A stretch of 64,000 bases of DNA from the NCBI GenBank assembly GCA_963556065.3, contig CAUVYH020000010.1, positions 1 to 64,000 of the forward strand, in the 5' to 3' direction. Source of the stretch: JBAXTE01 sp963556065 (GTDB lineage Bacteria; Bacteroidota; Bacteroidia; Bacteroidales; WCHB1-69). The first letter of the stretch is position 1. Each line of letters starts with the position of its first letter. The position numbers were made by a program, and so were the translations under genes. Positions 29,177-37,447 of this stretch are shown one piece after another. The notes beneath the pieces were generated by a model, which saw nothing but the letters and a program-made list of their open reading frames with translations, made no database searches and was not told the origin of the DNA.

Positions 29177-29186
29177 ACTGGGCGTT

Positions 29187-29864
29187 TTAGTCTTCACTCC
29201 ATGTCAGTTTTTGGTTCGTATTATATATTATTTCAATGGAAAGCCTATCGCTAGCATTAGTCTTTGTCAAGAATATTCGTAGCCAATCCGAATCACCTGT
29301 TTTAATTTGTTTTTGCCTATCCCACGACGAAATTATAATGTCTGGATTCGTGCTTTTAATATCCTTAATAACTAAATTATTTGTTCCAATATTATTTACT
29401 AATAAATCGTAAATACAATCATTTTTACTTTCCACAAAGGAATATTCATCTAAAATTTCTTTGTGGAATCTTTCTATGGTTATATTTGTCGGTGGAAGAT
29501 AATTTGAAACATAAAAATCCGTAAAAATTGTCTGAAAACAACCAGATTTTGTCATTAAATATGTTGACTTATGATAAGGACCTGGACGACCCAATAATAA
29601 AGACGCTACATAAACGGTGTCTGGATAATTGGGATATATTATTCCATGTGCGATATATGGAGCTTCACAACCACATGAACTTGCAAATCTCTCAATTTCT
29701 ACTGTGTCCTTTAGGCTTTCAACCAAAAAAATAGTTCGGTGTATATAATCCGCTTCAGTAACTGTGTCATATGGAGTAAGACGAGTTATTTTTAAACAAG
29801 TATCTTGTCCAAATATCTTTGTAATAATTATTAAAAACGTTATTGAAATCGTAATTGCTTTCAT
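29187..29864 (-). CDS. Secreted DUF1573-like cassette protein
   Basis: 225 residues with a signal peptide (MKAITISITFLIIITKIFGQ). It contains a FASSCGCEAP motif followed by PNYPDTVYVASLLLGRPGPY, similar to the CGC-containing Ig-like DUF1573 domain of Bacteroidota (…SCGCT…). The second half is another beta-sandwich (LLVNNIGTNNLVIKDIKS). Probably an exported Ig-like protein; the role is unknown. Flanked on both sides by attC sites (10 and 47 bp away), so it is a complete integron cassette. Confidence 0.7.
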   Translation of the reverse strand: MKAITISITFLIIITKIFGQDTCLKITRLTPYDTVTEADYIHRTIFLVESLKDTVEIERFASSCGCEAPYIAHGIIYPNYPDTVYVASLLLGRPGPYHKSTYLMTKSGCFQTIFTDFYVSNYLPPTNITIERFHKEILDEYSFVESKNDCIYDLLVNNIGTNNLVIKDIKSTNPDIIISSWDRQKQIKTGDSDWLRIFLTKTNASDRLSIEIIYNTNQKLTWSED

Positions 29865-29910
29865 TAAAATATTATTTCAATTAATACTGTAACTTGTTTT
29901 TTCGCCTTGT

Positions 29911-30040
29911 GCCTAACGTTTTACAATGTGGTCAGTAAGGGATTGCGTGTGATTTTCTATCATGGTACACGAAAAATTGAAGCTGGCTACAACCCTTCGC
30001 ATACCACTGAAACCCTTATTGGCTATATTGTGTGTTAGGT
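29911..30040 (-). other. Integron attC site
   Basis: Plus-strand GCCTAAC (29911-29917) and GTTAGGT (30034-30040), 130 bp, with arms ACAATGTGGTCAGTAAGGG and CCCTTATTGGCTATATTGTG, which pair with bulged bases. It starts 3 bp after the stop of the esterase gene. Confidence 0.88.
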
Positions 30041-30043
30041 GCT

Positions 30044-30832
30044 TTAATTATTCATTATTTTTTCAAGTTGTTCTAAAAATAAATGTCTCCATATTTCCCT
30101 ATCGTGTCCACCTTCATAAACTGTCAGGTTATGGTTATATCCTTTCTCTGTCAGATATTTATCAAATTCAACTATTTTCAAGGTTAAAGGAAAAGGTTCT
30201 TTATTGCCATAAAATAAATCAATGTAGGGATAATTATCAACTCCTATCTTTAATTTATCAAATTGCCCGCCTGCCATCGAAAAACAGAGATAATGACTTA
30301 TCAAATCAGGTCTTAGAACACTCATTGTAATTCCAAATCCGGCACCATTAGAAAACCCGTAAAAATATCTGTCTTTTCTTTCTTTTGATATCGGATACTT
30401 TTGCTCAACATATTTAATCATTTCTTGTGTAAAAAAAATCAAATGATTTTCAAACCTCTTTTTCAAAATACTATCTTCCCCCCAGTCTTTTACATATTCA
30501 CAATTACGATATTCATAATCTTTTCCTTCCACTTTTTTCTCATTAGAGAAAGCTCCAATCATTATCAATTCTGGTAATTGACCTTTTTCAATCAAACTGT
30601 CAAGAGATATTTTGTATACACTATCAAGCAACTGTCCGTCTGTTGCAAAAATTACCGGATATGTTTTATTATTATCAAAATCAGGTGGTAAATAAACCGA
30701 AATTATCCTGTTCTCTTGTAAAGATTCACTGAAAACAGTGTCAATAATCATTTGATTTTTGTTTGTTAATTCTGAACCTAGCAATCTTATTGCAGTCAAT
30801 AAAATTGCAATTATTAATGTGAATTTTCTCAT
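30044..30832 (-). CDS. Secreted esterase-like alpha/beta hydrolase (cassette gene)
   Basis: 262 residues from the ATG at 30832 (MRKFTLIIAILLTAIRLLGSE, signal peptide). The longer frame starting at 30916 runs into attC and is rejected. Alpha/beta hydrolase of the esterase-D/IroE-like type: VYLPPDFDNNKTYPVIFATD, nucleophile elbow YGFSNGAGFG (G-F-S-N-G), and catalytic His in YEGGHDREIWR. The substrate is unknown (small esters or siderophore-type esters are typical of the fold). It lies between two attC sites. Confidence 0.82.
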   Translation of the reverse strand: MRKFTLIIAILLTAIRLLGSELTNKNQMIIDTVFSESLQENRIISVYLPPDFDNNKTYPVIFATDGQLLDSVYKISLDSLIEKGQLPELIMIGAFSNEKKVEGKDYEYRNCEYVKDWGEDSILKKRFENHLIFFTQEMIKYVEQKYPISKERKDRYFYGFSNGAGFGITMSVLRPDLISHYLCFSMAGGQFDKLKIGVDNYPYIDLFYGNKEPFPLTLKIVEFDKYLTEKGYNHNLTVYEGGHDREIWRHLFLEQLEKIMNN

Positions 30833-30853
30833 GCTTTTCGTTTTTTTATTGCT

Positions 30854-30986
30854 CCTAACGATCGCGGCTTGGCACAGTTGCGGTTTTTGAAACACGTCCC
30901 TGTCATCCCACGCCAAAGTTAATTATTTTATCCGAACTTCCAAATTACTTTCTAACCCGCAATTGTGCTAAGCCTTGCTGTTAGCT
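30854..30986 (-). other. Integron attC site
   Basis: Plus-strand CCTAAC (30854-30859) and GTTAGCT (30980-30986), 133 bp. Arms CGCGGCTTGGCACAGTTGCGG and CCCGCAATTGTGCTAAGCCTTGC pair imperfectly. It lies 9 bp after the stop of the RES-domain gene and 22 bp before the esterase start. Confidence 0.88.
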
Positions 30987-30995
30987 GGCGTATTT

Positions 30996-31799
30996 CTATT
31001 CCCATTCTATTTTATTCTTTTCAAAGTCAATATTCGTAGGCTTATTTGGAGGAATAATATTATCAAATGTAGTCTTAGATGTTTTTCTAAGAAAGTGTTT
31101 TGCTATTTTTTCAACTACTACTTTATTCTCATCTAAAAGACTTGAGTTCAATGCAAAATTGAAACCAGAGCCATATACAGCACTTGTGTAAATTATTCCG
31201 TCTATTGGACTTTTGCTTCGGACTGACTCTGCTAAAATTGCATTACAAAAGGCTGATGTTAATTGATATGTTTTTGAACCATGTTTAGTCAGATTAATTG
31301 GTTTACTAAAAAAACTATTTATAAAACTTAGGAATTGAATTTGACTTTCAGAAAGCTCTGACACACAATTATTTATAAACTTATTCATTTTTGGATTTGT
31401 AAAGTCTGGAATAATAACTAAGTTTAAATCCTCCAATTGTTTCCATTTTGCTTGAGTTATCCAAATTACATCACCAATTGCCAGTCCTTCTAAGAGAAAA
31501 GGTTTTAGCTCTGCTAAGTTCGTTTCCCACGTGTCAGAAACATAAAATACACTTTGAAATGGGGTATTTGCGCGACTATAATTTTTCACTAAAGAGCTAG
31601 GCGGTGAATACAAATCGCAAATATTTTGAAAATTATTGAAATTGTCATTTTTCCTTGATCGAAAAAAACTATTCCCTTTTGGCAACTTGTAATTATAAAC
31701 AGGAATATTTTTGTAGGTATAAAAATAGCAAAACAGTTCATCATATATAAATGAACTGAAATTCATAATTTCATTAATATTTTTTTCAAATGAGTTCAT
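30996..31799 (-). CDS. RES-domain-like protein, partner of the cassette kinase
   Basis: 267 residues from the ATG at 31799 (MNSFEKNINEIM), 19 bp after the kinase stop; an earlier ATG at 31871 would overlap the kinase by 53 bp. Features of the RES fold: FFRSRKNDNF, a Ser/Arg motif SRANTPFQSVFYVSD, the acidic LAELKPF, and the late DGIIYTSAVYGSGFNFAL. RES domains in toxin-antitoxin systems (ParS/Xre-RES) break down NAD+. This protein is longer than typical RES toxins (about 150 residues), and assignment rests on motif spacing by eye. No Xre-type antitoxin is adjacent; a protein kinase is instead. Confidence 0.65.
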   Translation of the reverse strand: MNSFEKNINEIMNFSSFIYDELFCYFYTYKNIPVYNYKLPKGNSFFRSRKNDNFNNFQNICDLYSPPSSLVKNYSRANTPFQSVFYVSDTWETNLAELKPFLLEGLAIGDVIWITQAKWKQLEDLNLVIIPDFTNPKMNKFINNCVSELSESQIQFLSFINSFFSKPINLTKHGSKTYQLTSAFCNAILAESVRSKSPIDGIIYTSAVYGSGFNFALNSSLLDENKVVVEKIAKHFLRKTSKTTFDNIIPPNKPTNIDFEKNKIEWE

Positions 31800-31818
31800 A
31801 GATAATTTTGTGTGTTGG

Positions 31819-33207
31819 TTAATAATATAGTTTTTCCAGCTCTTTTTTAACTCTTCCACGATAACGGTCAATTACTTCTTCTAACAGTTCTATGAAACCA
31901 GAAATATCATCTTTAAAATCGGGGCGTAGACAATTTCGAACACATTGTTTTCTCGTTAAATCATATGTCCAGTTTGTTTCTTGCCTATCTAAAAGATATG
32001 AAGCTGCATATTCTTCTAGTCTGTTTTTTAACAAATCCAAAGTTAAAGAGCGATTAATTGTAGTAAATCCAGCAGCTTTCAACTTTTCTTCACTTTTCTT
32101 CACTAATTCAATATCAATTAATTTTTCAAAGGTGGTTTTGTCCATTAGTTTCCCTTTGCCGAGACGCCAAGTTAAATCTAAAACTGAAAAACCAATTATA
32201 AACGCAATAAATTCATCAACTATTAAACCTGCATTTGGACTTGCAAAATTTAAAAATTGCTGAATAGCCTTTATTGTAATAGAATCTACGACATTTCGAA
32301 GCGTTATATATTTGTCTGTTTGAAGTAATGATAAGAAATCACTAACACTTTTTGGTCTATTGTTATAATCTAATGAAAGACATTTATCTATAAGGCTTAG
32401 TAACTTTGTGCCATATAAACCCCTACCAATTACTGAAATTGATAGCAATTGATCAGATTTTATTCTATCAATTGAATTTTGTGGTCGAATACCTGCAACC
32501 ATTTCGTAAAGAGTTGCTCCAAGAGCATAAATATCAATCCATGGTCCTTGAGGCAAGTCTGGTCTATATTGTTCGTAAGGCGCATAGTATGGGGTTGCGT
32601 ATATTTTGTAATCATCATATGTAATTGAGTTTAAATCTCCAATTGCTCCAAAATCAATTAAGATAGGGGTGCCATCATTTCTAATAATTATATTCTCAGG
32701 TTTTATATCTCTGTGAATCAGATTTCTCTTATGTAATTGAAAAAGCCCATCACACAAAGGGAGTATGATTTTTTCTAATTCATACTCTTCGAATCGAACA
32801 TTTCTTTTTAGCATGGTTTCTCGAAGGCTAATACCTTCTTCATAGTCCATTACAAAATATCCAGTGTTATTTGATTTAAAGAATCTATTAATCCTTACAA
32901 TATTTGGATGATTAAACAGTGCAACATTTCTTGCTTCACTTAAAAAGTCATTCAATCCAATTTCGTACGCATTTATATATTTACTTTTGATTGGTTTTAA
33001 TTCATTTGATTTGTGTCTATATGCAATGCTATGTGGTGTATATTCTTTTAAAACACACTTTCTTTTCAAATTACCGTCTATACAAAGATATGTTGTTCCA
33101 AAACCACCTTGTCCTAAAGTCTTAATAATTCGGTATTCAACTATTGAGTTGTCAGGGCTAATTGGTTTAATAAAATCCTGTTCAGTATGTTTTTTATTGA
33201 AGAACAT
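31819..33207 (-). CDS. Serine/threonine protein kinase with C-terminal extension (cassette gene)
   Basis: 462 residues. The PknB/Hanks-type kinase domain is at about 20-290 with all key motifs: LGQGGFGTTYLC, the Lys in CVLKEYTPHS, LIHRDIKPENIII, LIDFGAIGDL, YYAPYEQY and IDIYALGATLYEMVAG. No TM or extracellular sensor is present, unlike classic PknB. The C-terminal portion, about 170 residues (GLIVDEFIAFIIGFSVLD, ELLEEVIDRYRGRVKK), is unrecognised. It shares a two-gene integron cassette with the RES-like gene 19 bp downstream, so the kinase probably controls that effector (inference). A -7 box is not obvious. Confidence 0.88.
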   Translation of the reverse strand: MFFNKKHTEQDFIKPISPDNSIVEYRIIKTLGQGGFGTTYLCIDGNLKRKCVLKEYTPHSIAYRHKSNELKPIKSKYINAYEIGLNDFLSEARNVALFNHPNIVRINRFFKSNNTGYFVMDYEEGISLRETMLKRNVRFEEYELEKIILPLCDGLFQLHKRNLIHRDIKPENIIIRNDGTPILIDFGAIGDLNSITYDDYKIYATPYYAPYEQYRPDLPQGPWIDIYALGATLYEMVAGIRPQNSIDRIKSDQLLSISVIGRGLYGTKLLSLIDKCLSLDYNNRPKSVSDFLSLLQTDKYITLRNVVDSITIKAIQQFLNFASPNAGLIVDEFIAFIIGFSVLDLTWRLGKGKLMDKTTFEKLIDIELVKKSEEKLKAAGFTTINRSLTLDLLKNRLEEYAASYLLDRQETNWTYDLTRKQCVRNCLRPDFKDDISGFIELLEEVIDRYRGRVKKELEKLYY

Positions 33208-33263
33208 TGTTATAGTGTTTTTTTTATTTCATTATTATGCTCACTCGGCAATTCAATATGACA

Positions 33264-33392
33264 GCTAACGTTGATGGTATGAAAAGTTGCCGATTTCGAA
33301 GTGCTTCCTTATCAAGCTACTCTGAACTTTAATAGAAGTGAAAACCTTGAAACCAGCACTGCAACGGCAATTTTTTATACCATGTGTTAGGC
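33264..33392 (-). other. Integron attC site
   Basis: Plus-strand GCTAAC (33264-33269) and GTTAGGC (33386-33392), about 130 bp. Arms GATGGTATGAAAAGTTGCCG and CGGCAATTTTTTATACCAT pair almost perfectly with a few mismatches. It is 57 bp before the kinase start and about 97 bp after the next gene's stop. Confidence 0.9.
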
Positions 33393-33489
33393 TTTCGTGC
33401 ATTTTTATCTTAGTTTATTAATATCTCGTTACTATCGGTCAATTTACAAATCTTCATACAATAGATTACTCTAATATCTTTGAAATCTG

Positions 33490-33972
33490 TTATAATCCGA
33501 GTTTGCTTTTTGTGTAAGGCAATAAAAACATACCTTCTTTTTTTGCTCGTTCCATAATCCTTTTTTTAGAGGATAATTTTTCAATCAATTGCTTTAGTTC
33601 AGTTCGAAAAATCTCTTGCAAGTCATTTTCACGAGTATCATCGCTTAGATTGTTTTCCAGGTCAAATAAATCCAAATGATTAGAATCAAAACTTAATAAA
33701 ATATCTGCAACATCGTGTTTAATCCAATTTTTATCTATCTCTGGTTTTATGTTTTCTGAATCAGATAGATTTATTTTAATCCGCAAGTAGTAACTATTGC
33801 TATATCCTGATTTTCTTAAAATCAACGCAATAGTAGTTTCTTCGGTCTCTTTAATCCATGCATTCCATTTTCTTTGAAATCCAATTTCTTGCGAATATTT
33901 GTCAATGATATTTCTGAAAATCTTACTATCCATTTTTATATTTGTCAATCTGTCGCGAGCTGTTTTTTGCAT
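33490..33972 (-). CDS. Hypothetical cassette protein
   Basis: 160 residues, soluble, mixed alpha/beta, without recognised family. N-terminus MQKTARDRLTNIKMDSKIF; an alternative start at the internal Met 14 (33933, MDSKIFRNIIDKYSQEIGF) fits the fold at least as well. The pattern LRIKINLSDSENIKPEIDKN then long helices resembles small DUF4304-type proteins, but this is a guess. It lies between two attC-type hairpins. Confidence 0.65.
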   Translation of the reverse strand: MQKTARDRLTNIKMDSKIFRNIIDKYSQEIGFQRKWNAWIKETEETTIALILRKSGYSNSYYLRIKINLSDSENIKPEIDKNWIKHDVADILLSFDSNHLDLFDLENNLSDDTRENDLQEIFRTELKQLIEKLSSKKRIMERAKKEGMFLLPYTKSKLGL

Positions 33973-33975
33973 GAA

Positions 33976-34026
33976 GCCTAACGATTGGATAGTCGCCTAA
34001 TGGCGACTATATCGTACTTAGTTTAA
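33976..34026 (-). other. Short attC-like site at the right end of the cassette array
   Basis: GCCTAAC at 33976-33982, directly upstream of the first cassette start, then a strong hairpin GATAGTCGCC/GGCGACTAT (33988-33997, 34002-34010). The far core (around 34020-34026, AGTTTAA) is poor. It may be a short attC or the ancestral array end. From here to 34163 nothing else is seen. Confidence 0.45.
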
Positions 34027-34163
34027 GACTGGAATCTTTGCTTATATTGTTGTAAATCAAGTAAATACACGAATTACATAAAGGTTTATCCATTATTTTA
34101 ATAAGTTTTTTATTCATAGTTCAAGTGGTTTGTTTTTATTGGAAACAAATTTAATCATTTTTT

Positions 34164-34461
34164 TTAAATATCCAAATTATCCAACGGACATTTACAAGAG
34201 GCTCCCAAAAATTGACTTTGCCATCCTTCGTCTCGTGAAGCTTAACGGCTGAATAACAAACCACGAAGCTCTGTTTGGCAAATGTAATGCAAAGTTTTTC
34301 ATGCCGTTTCTTCTGCGGGATAAACAATAGCATTTTTATCCAACGGGGAATAGTCAATATCTTTTTCGCTACCGTCAGTCTTACATATTTTTCCCGGAGG
34401 ATTCGAAAATGGATAAGTCGTATAGATGTTCGAAAAAACAAATCTTATTATCTTTTCCCAT
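34164..34461 (-). pseudogene. Possible decayed gene downstream of flavodoxin
   Basis: An ATG at 34461, 5 bp after the flavodoxin stop, opens MGKDNKICFFEHLYDLSIFE. The reading continues only by switching frames: KTDGSEKDIDYSPLDKNAIV, then LCITFAKQSFVVCYSAVKL with KLHETKDGKVNFWEP, and finally SCKCPLDNLDI before a stop at 34164. The pieces look protein-like and lie in order, so this is probably a small gene broken by two or three frameshifts. No family recognised. Confidence 0.35.
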
Positions 34462-34465
34462 CATT

Positions 34466-35002
34466 CTAGACTTCCTTTACCTTTCGGATAAAATCATCGA
34501 AACGCCGTTGGATTTCGCCGGTAAAGTTGGCATCCGACAGGCGGGTTTTCATAATCACGTTGTTGTTCCCGTTTTTATCTTCGGGGAGCACCAGCGCCAC
34601 CGGAAAGGCATCGCAGCTCACACATCGGTCGCCCAGAAGCGCTTCAACCTGCTTAAAGACCAAGCCATACCCGTACTTATCGTCTTTCATTTTGTCGGTA
34701 CCGGCACAACAGGTTACAAAGCGGAGGCTTTTGATACCCGCACTGTATTTGGCAATAAACCCTTTTAAAGGCGAAATAAGCCTACCCATCCAAATAGGAC
34801 CACACAAAATAATCTGTTCGTAACCGTTCGGATTATTTTTAAAATCCTTAATTCCTATACTCTTTTTAAGCATCAATATAAGGAACGGCTTAAGTTTAGG
34901 CCGAATCACATCAATATCACAGTCTAAACTTCGAGCAATTCTTTCTGCCAGATACCGATTACTTCCATTTTTGGAATAATAAACCACCATGTTTTTCTTC
35001 AT
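34466..35002 (-). CDS. Flavodoxin family protein
   Basis: 178 residues. The FMN phosphate loop is VVYYSKNGSNRYLAERIA; YEQIILCGPIWMGRLISPLK and FVTCCAGTDK are the expected later flavin-contact loops. A cytosolic FMN electron carrier or oxidoreductase subunit. No signal peptide. Adjacent to a possible broken gene at 34164-34461 and 52 bp downstream of the next gene, all on the minus strand. Confidence 0.88.
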   Translation of the reverse strand: MKKNMVVYYSKNGSNRYLAERIARSLDCDIDVIRPKLKPFLILMLKKSIGIKDFKNNPNGYEQIILCGPIWMGRLISPLKGFIAKYSAGIKSLRFVTCCAGTDKMKDDKYGYGLVFKQVEALLGDRCVSCDAFPVALVLPEDKNGNNNVIMKTRLSDANFTGEIQRRFDDFIRKVKEV

Positions 35003-35054
35003 ATTCTGCTATTATTTTTATTAACCAACATTCATTTTCAAATCGATCTGCCAC

Positions 35055-36881
35055 TTACTTCTCCAGTTCTTTCAACATCGTATCCTGATTGTATTTTGCA
35101 AACAAGTCTTTAAGATATTCCAACAGATACTTGTTCCACTCTCTCTGTCCCTTCGAATCGTCGTACAAATCTGAATCCGTGTCGCTTTTCAGGTTTTGGA
35201 TCAACACTTTGGCAATCCTGTTTCCATTTTCAAATTCATGAATCATGTAGTAATCTTCAATAAACGGAACGAAATATCCATCATAACGGCATTGTTCATC
35301 CGGCATTAAAGCAACACATTTATCCAGCACTTTTCTTGCCGAATCCTTTTTATCTTCTTCGATAAGTGCATCTGCCAATCGATGGAAAATCGACCTGTAT
35401 TGGGCACAAACCATCTTCTCTGTGTTATCTATTATTTTGCCCCCCGGCCAATCAAATTTGTTCATCAAGTTATCGTATAAAAGCCGCGAGTCTGTCGACC
35501 CTATTTGGTCTGGTTTTGCTAATTTGTTTGTAGTAAGTCGATATGCCAAACCATCCAGCTTACAATAATCGCTTAATCCGAAAAAGTAGTCGCGATCGAT
35601 CGAACTTGCAAAATAAACCGGCCTATCCAATTTCCCGGTGGCAATGATGTCCAACACCATCAATTGATTAAGCAAGAAATATTGATTGCTTATTTCCCAT
35701 TTAATGGACTGTTTTCCCTTTGTAAAGATAAATTTATTGGAGGGCACATAAACATATTTCGATCCTCCATTTGGCACGGTATATTTCTCATCCTTAACCA
35801 TCTTCACCAAATTGGATAATTCAATCGGCTTATCATTTTCTTCATCTTTAATAATATAAATCAAATCCTTTTTATTCCCGCTGATGTCCTCGGGCGAAAG
35901 CGACAAATGCAATGCCGGTGCTTTCAGAACATTTTCACGAAAGCTGTTGATGTATCTTTCGGTTTGCAACAAGCTCAAATTCACGACTAAAACATCGGTT
36001 CTAAAGCCATATTTTGCCTGCACGTACAACAACGGATAGGTGTCGTTGTCGCCATTGGTGAAAAGAATTGCATTTTTATCGCACGAGTTCAAGTAGTTTT
36101 TGGCATAAGCAATATAAAAGTCCGAATACAATCCATCGACCAATTCCTTATTTGCCTCCTGTTCGTTCTGGTATGTGCGCATTTCGAGGAAAGAACATAG
36201 ATATTCATTAGAGGTTTTTATCCAAATTGAACCAACAATGGTCATGAATTTGGGGTTTTGTTTGGACAATTGAAGATATTTCTCGATGGCCAAATGCCTA
36301 TAAAACCGATACTCCTTGAGCTGATTTTCAGTAAGGCTGTTTTTTCCTTTGGGTAGCTTGAATTGCTTAGACTTGTCGGCAAAACCGCTGTTATCGTTAA
36401 GCAGATTGCTGGAATATGAAGAGTAGGCTCGTCCCAAGGCATATAATAACGTATCATTCAAATTTGCAACCATCTTGAAATTTTGAATCACATCCCAATC
36501 CCATCCTGCATAGCCATAGTAGGGACATATATCGTAATACGTCCGGTCGTACTTTTGCATATTCTCCGAAATCTTATCGAGGTTCTCGTTTGTTGACTCT
36601 GCTTTAATAAAATCAATATTTCGAAACGATTTTTCCGCAGAACTCCAGAGCAGTTCGTTCTTGAACACCTTTGGACCTTCGGCATAGTCGGTAGCTACAA
36701 CATACCAGCCCTGAGGCCGTTTTTCAAACGTAACAAACGCGGTAGCCGGCACCTCTTTCACGGAATAATCCGCATAAAACCGATTCACCACCGCTTCGTA
36801 AGTCGGGAATTTTTCCATGTCCGATTGGGCCACGGCAACCGAAGCGAGAACCGTAAGCGCCAGAAAAAGGAAGTTTTTCAT
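35055..36881 (-). CDS. Secreted protein resembling the DUF2723 C-terminal region
   Basis: 608 residues, signal peptide MKNFLFLALTVLASVAVAQ. The central segment AILFTNGDNDTYPLLYVQAK, then YGFRTDVLVVNLSLLQTERY, is the diagnostic sequence of the soluble periplasmic part of DUF2723 membrane proteins, but here no TM helices precede it. TPR-like helices occupy the C-terminal 130 residues (KVLDKCVALMPDEQCRYDGY). Thus it is a stand-alone, secreted relative of that domain. Function unknown. It sits between a flavodoxin and a small hypothetical gene on the same strand. Confidence 0.75.
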   Translation of the reverse strand: MKNFLFLALTVLASVAVAQSDMEKFPTYEAVVNRFYADYSVKEVPATAFVTFEKRPQGWYVVATDYAEGPKVFKNELLWSSAEKSFRNIDFIKAESTNENLDKISENMQKYDRTYYDICPYYGYAGWDWDVIQNFKMVANLNDTLLYALGRAYSSYSSNLLNDNSGFADKSKQFKLPKGKNSLTENQLKEYRFYRHLAIEKYLQLSKQNPKFMTIVGSIWIKTSNEYLCSFLEMRTYQNEQEANKELVDGLYSDFYIAYAKNYLNSCDKNAILFTNGDNDTYPLLYVQAKYGFRTDVLVVNLSLLQTERYINSFRENVLKAPALHLSLSPEDISGNKKDLIYIIKDEENDKPIELSNLVKMVKDEKYTVPNGGSKYVYVPSNKFIFTKGKQSIKWEISNQYFLLNQLMVLDIIATGKLDRPVYFASSIDRDYFFGLSDYCKLDGLAYRLTTNKLAKPDQIGSTDSRLLYDNLMNKFDWPGGKIIDNTEKMVCAQYRSIFHRLADALIEEDKKDSARKVLDKCVALMPDEQCRYDGYFVPFIEDYYMIHEFENGNRIAKVLIQNLKSDTDSDLYDDSKGQREWNKYLLEYLKDLFAKYNQDTMLKELEK

Positions 36882-37005
36882 TATTATTCCAATTTAATTG
36901 GTTCGTTATTGACCTCATTCTTTTGCGGTAAAACCATCCGATTGGTTAGCCCGCAATTTGCACATTCCGAAAACACGACAAAGCAATGTATTCGGTAACT
37001 AATCT

Positions 37006-37365
37006 CTAAATCGACTGTAGGACGATAGACAACCGGGTCAGTTCTTTTTTTACCTGATCCATCCCGATCATGCCACCGGACATTCCCGATGAATCCTTGA
37101 CTACCTGAACTTTAATATTGCCCGAGTCGTCCGAAAAAGTTAAAAACTTAAACTTGTAATACTTAACAAACGCACCGAACCATACTCTCATTGTTTTGTT
37201 GCCCTTCTCATAAACAGCATTTCCGGGGTTTCCTATAATCATTCTATATCCGTCGGAAAGCAATACTTCATCAATCTGTTTATTCAATTCATCTTTAGAG
37301 GTTCCCGAATAAATGTGAATAAAATTATCGGGTGATAGAAATTCGTTTTTTTGAAAATAGCCCAT
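37006..37365 (-). CDS. Small hypothetical protein
   Basis: 119 residues, soluble alpha/beta: an N-terminal FLSPDNFIHIYSGTSKDELN, a beta-rich centre (MRVWFGAFVKYYKFKFLTFS) and a Met/Gly-rich turn SSGMSGGMIGMDQVKKEL before a terminal helix. No family recognised. It stands alone in a 450-bp space between the two larger minus-strand genes. Confidence 0.6.
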   Translation of the reverse strand: MGYFQKNEFLSPDNFIHIYSGTSKDELNKQIDEVLLSDGYRMIIGNPGNAVYEKGNKTMRVWFGAFVKYYKFKFLTFSDDSGNIKVQVVKDSSGMSGGMIGMDQVKKELTRLSIVLQSI

Positions 37366-37447
37366 TGTTGATTTTTTAGTGATTATTCTTTACCACAAAT
37401 GTAAAACATTTACAAATAGAATTCTCAAAATTTAAGAATTTTCCCGA

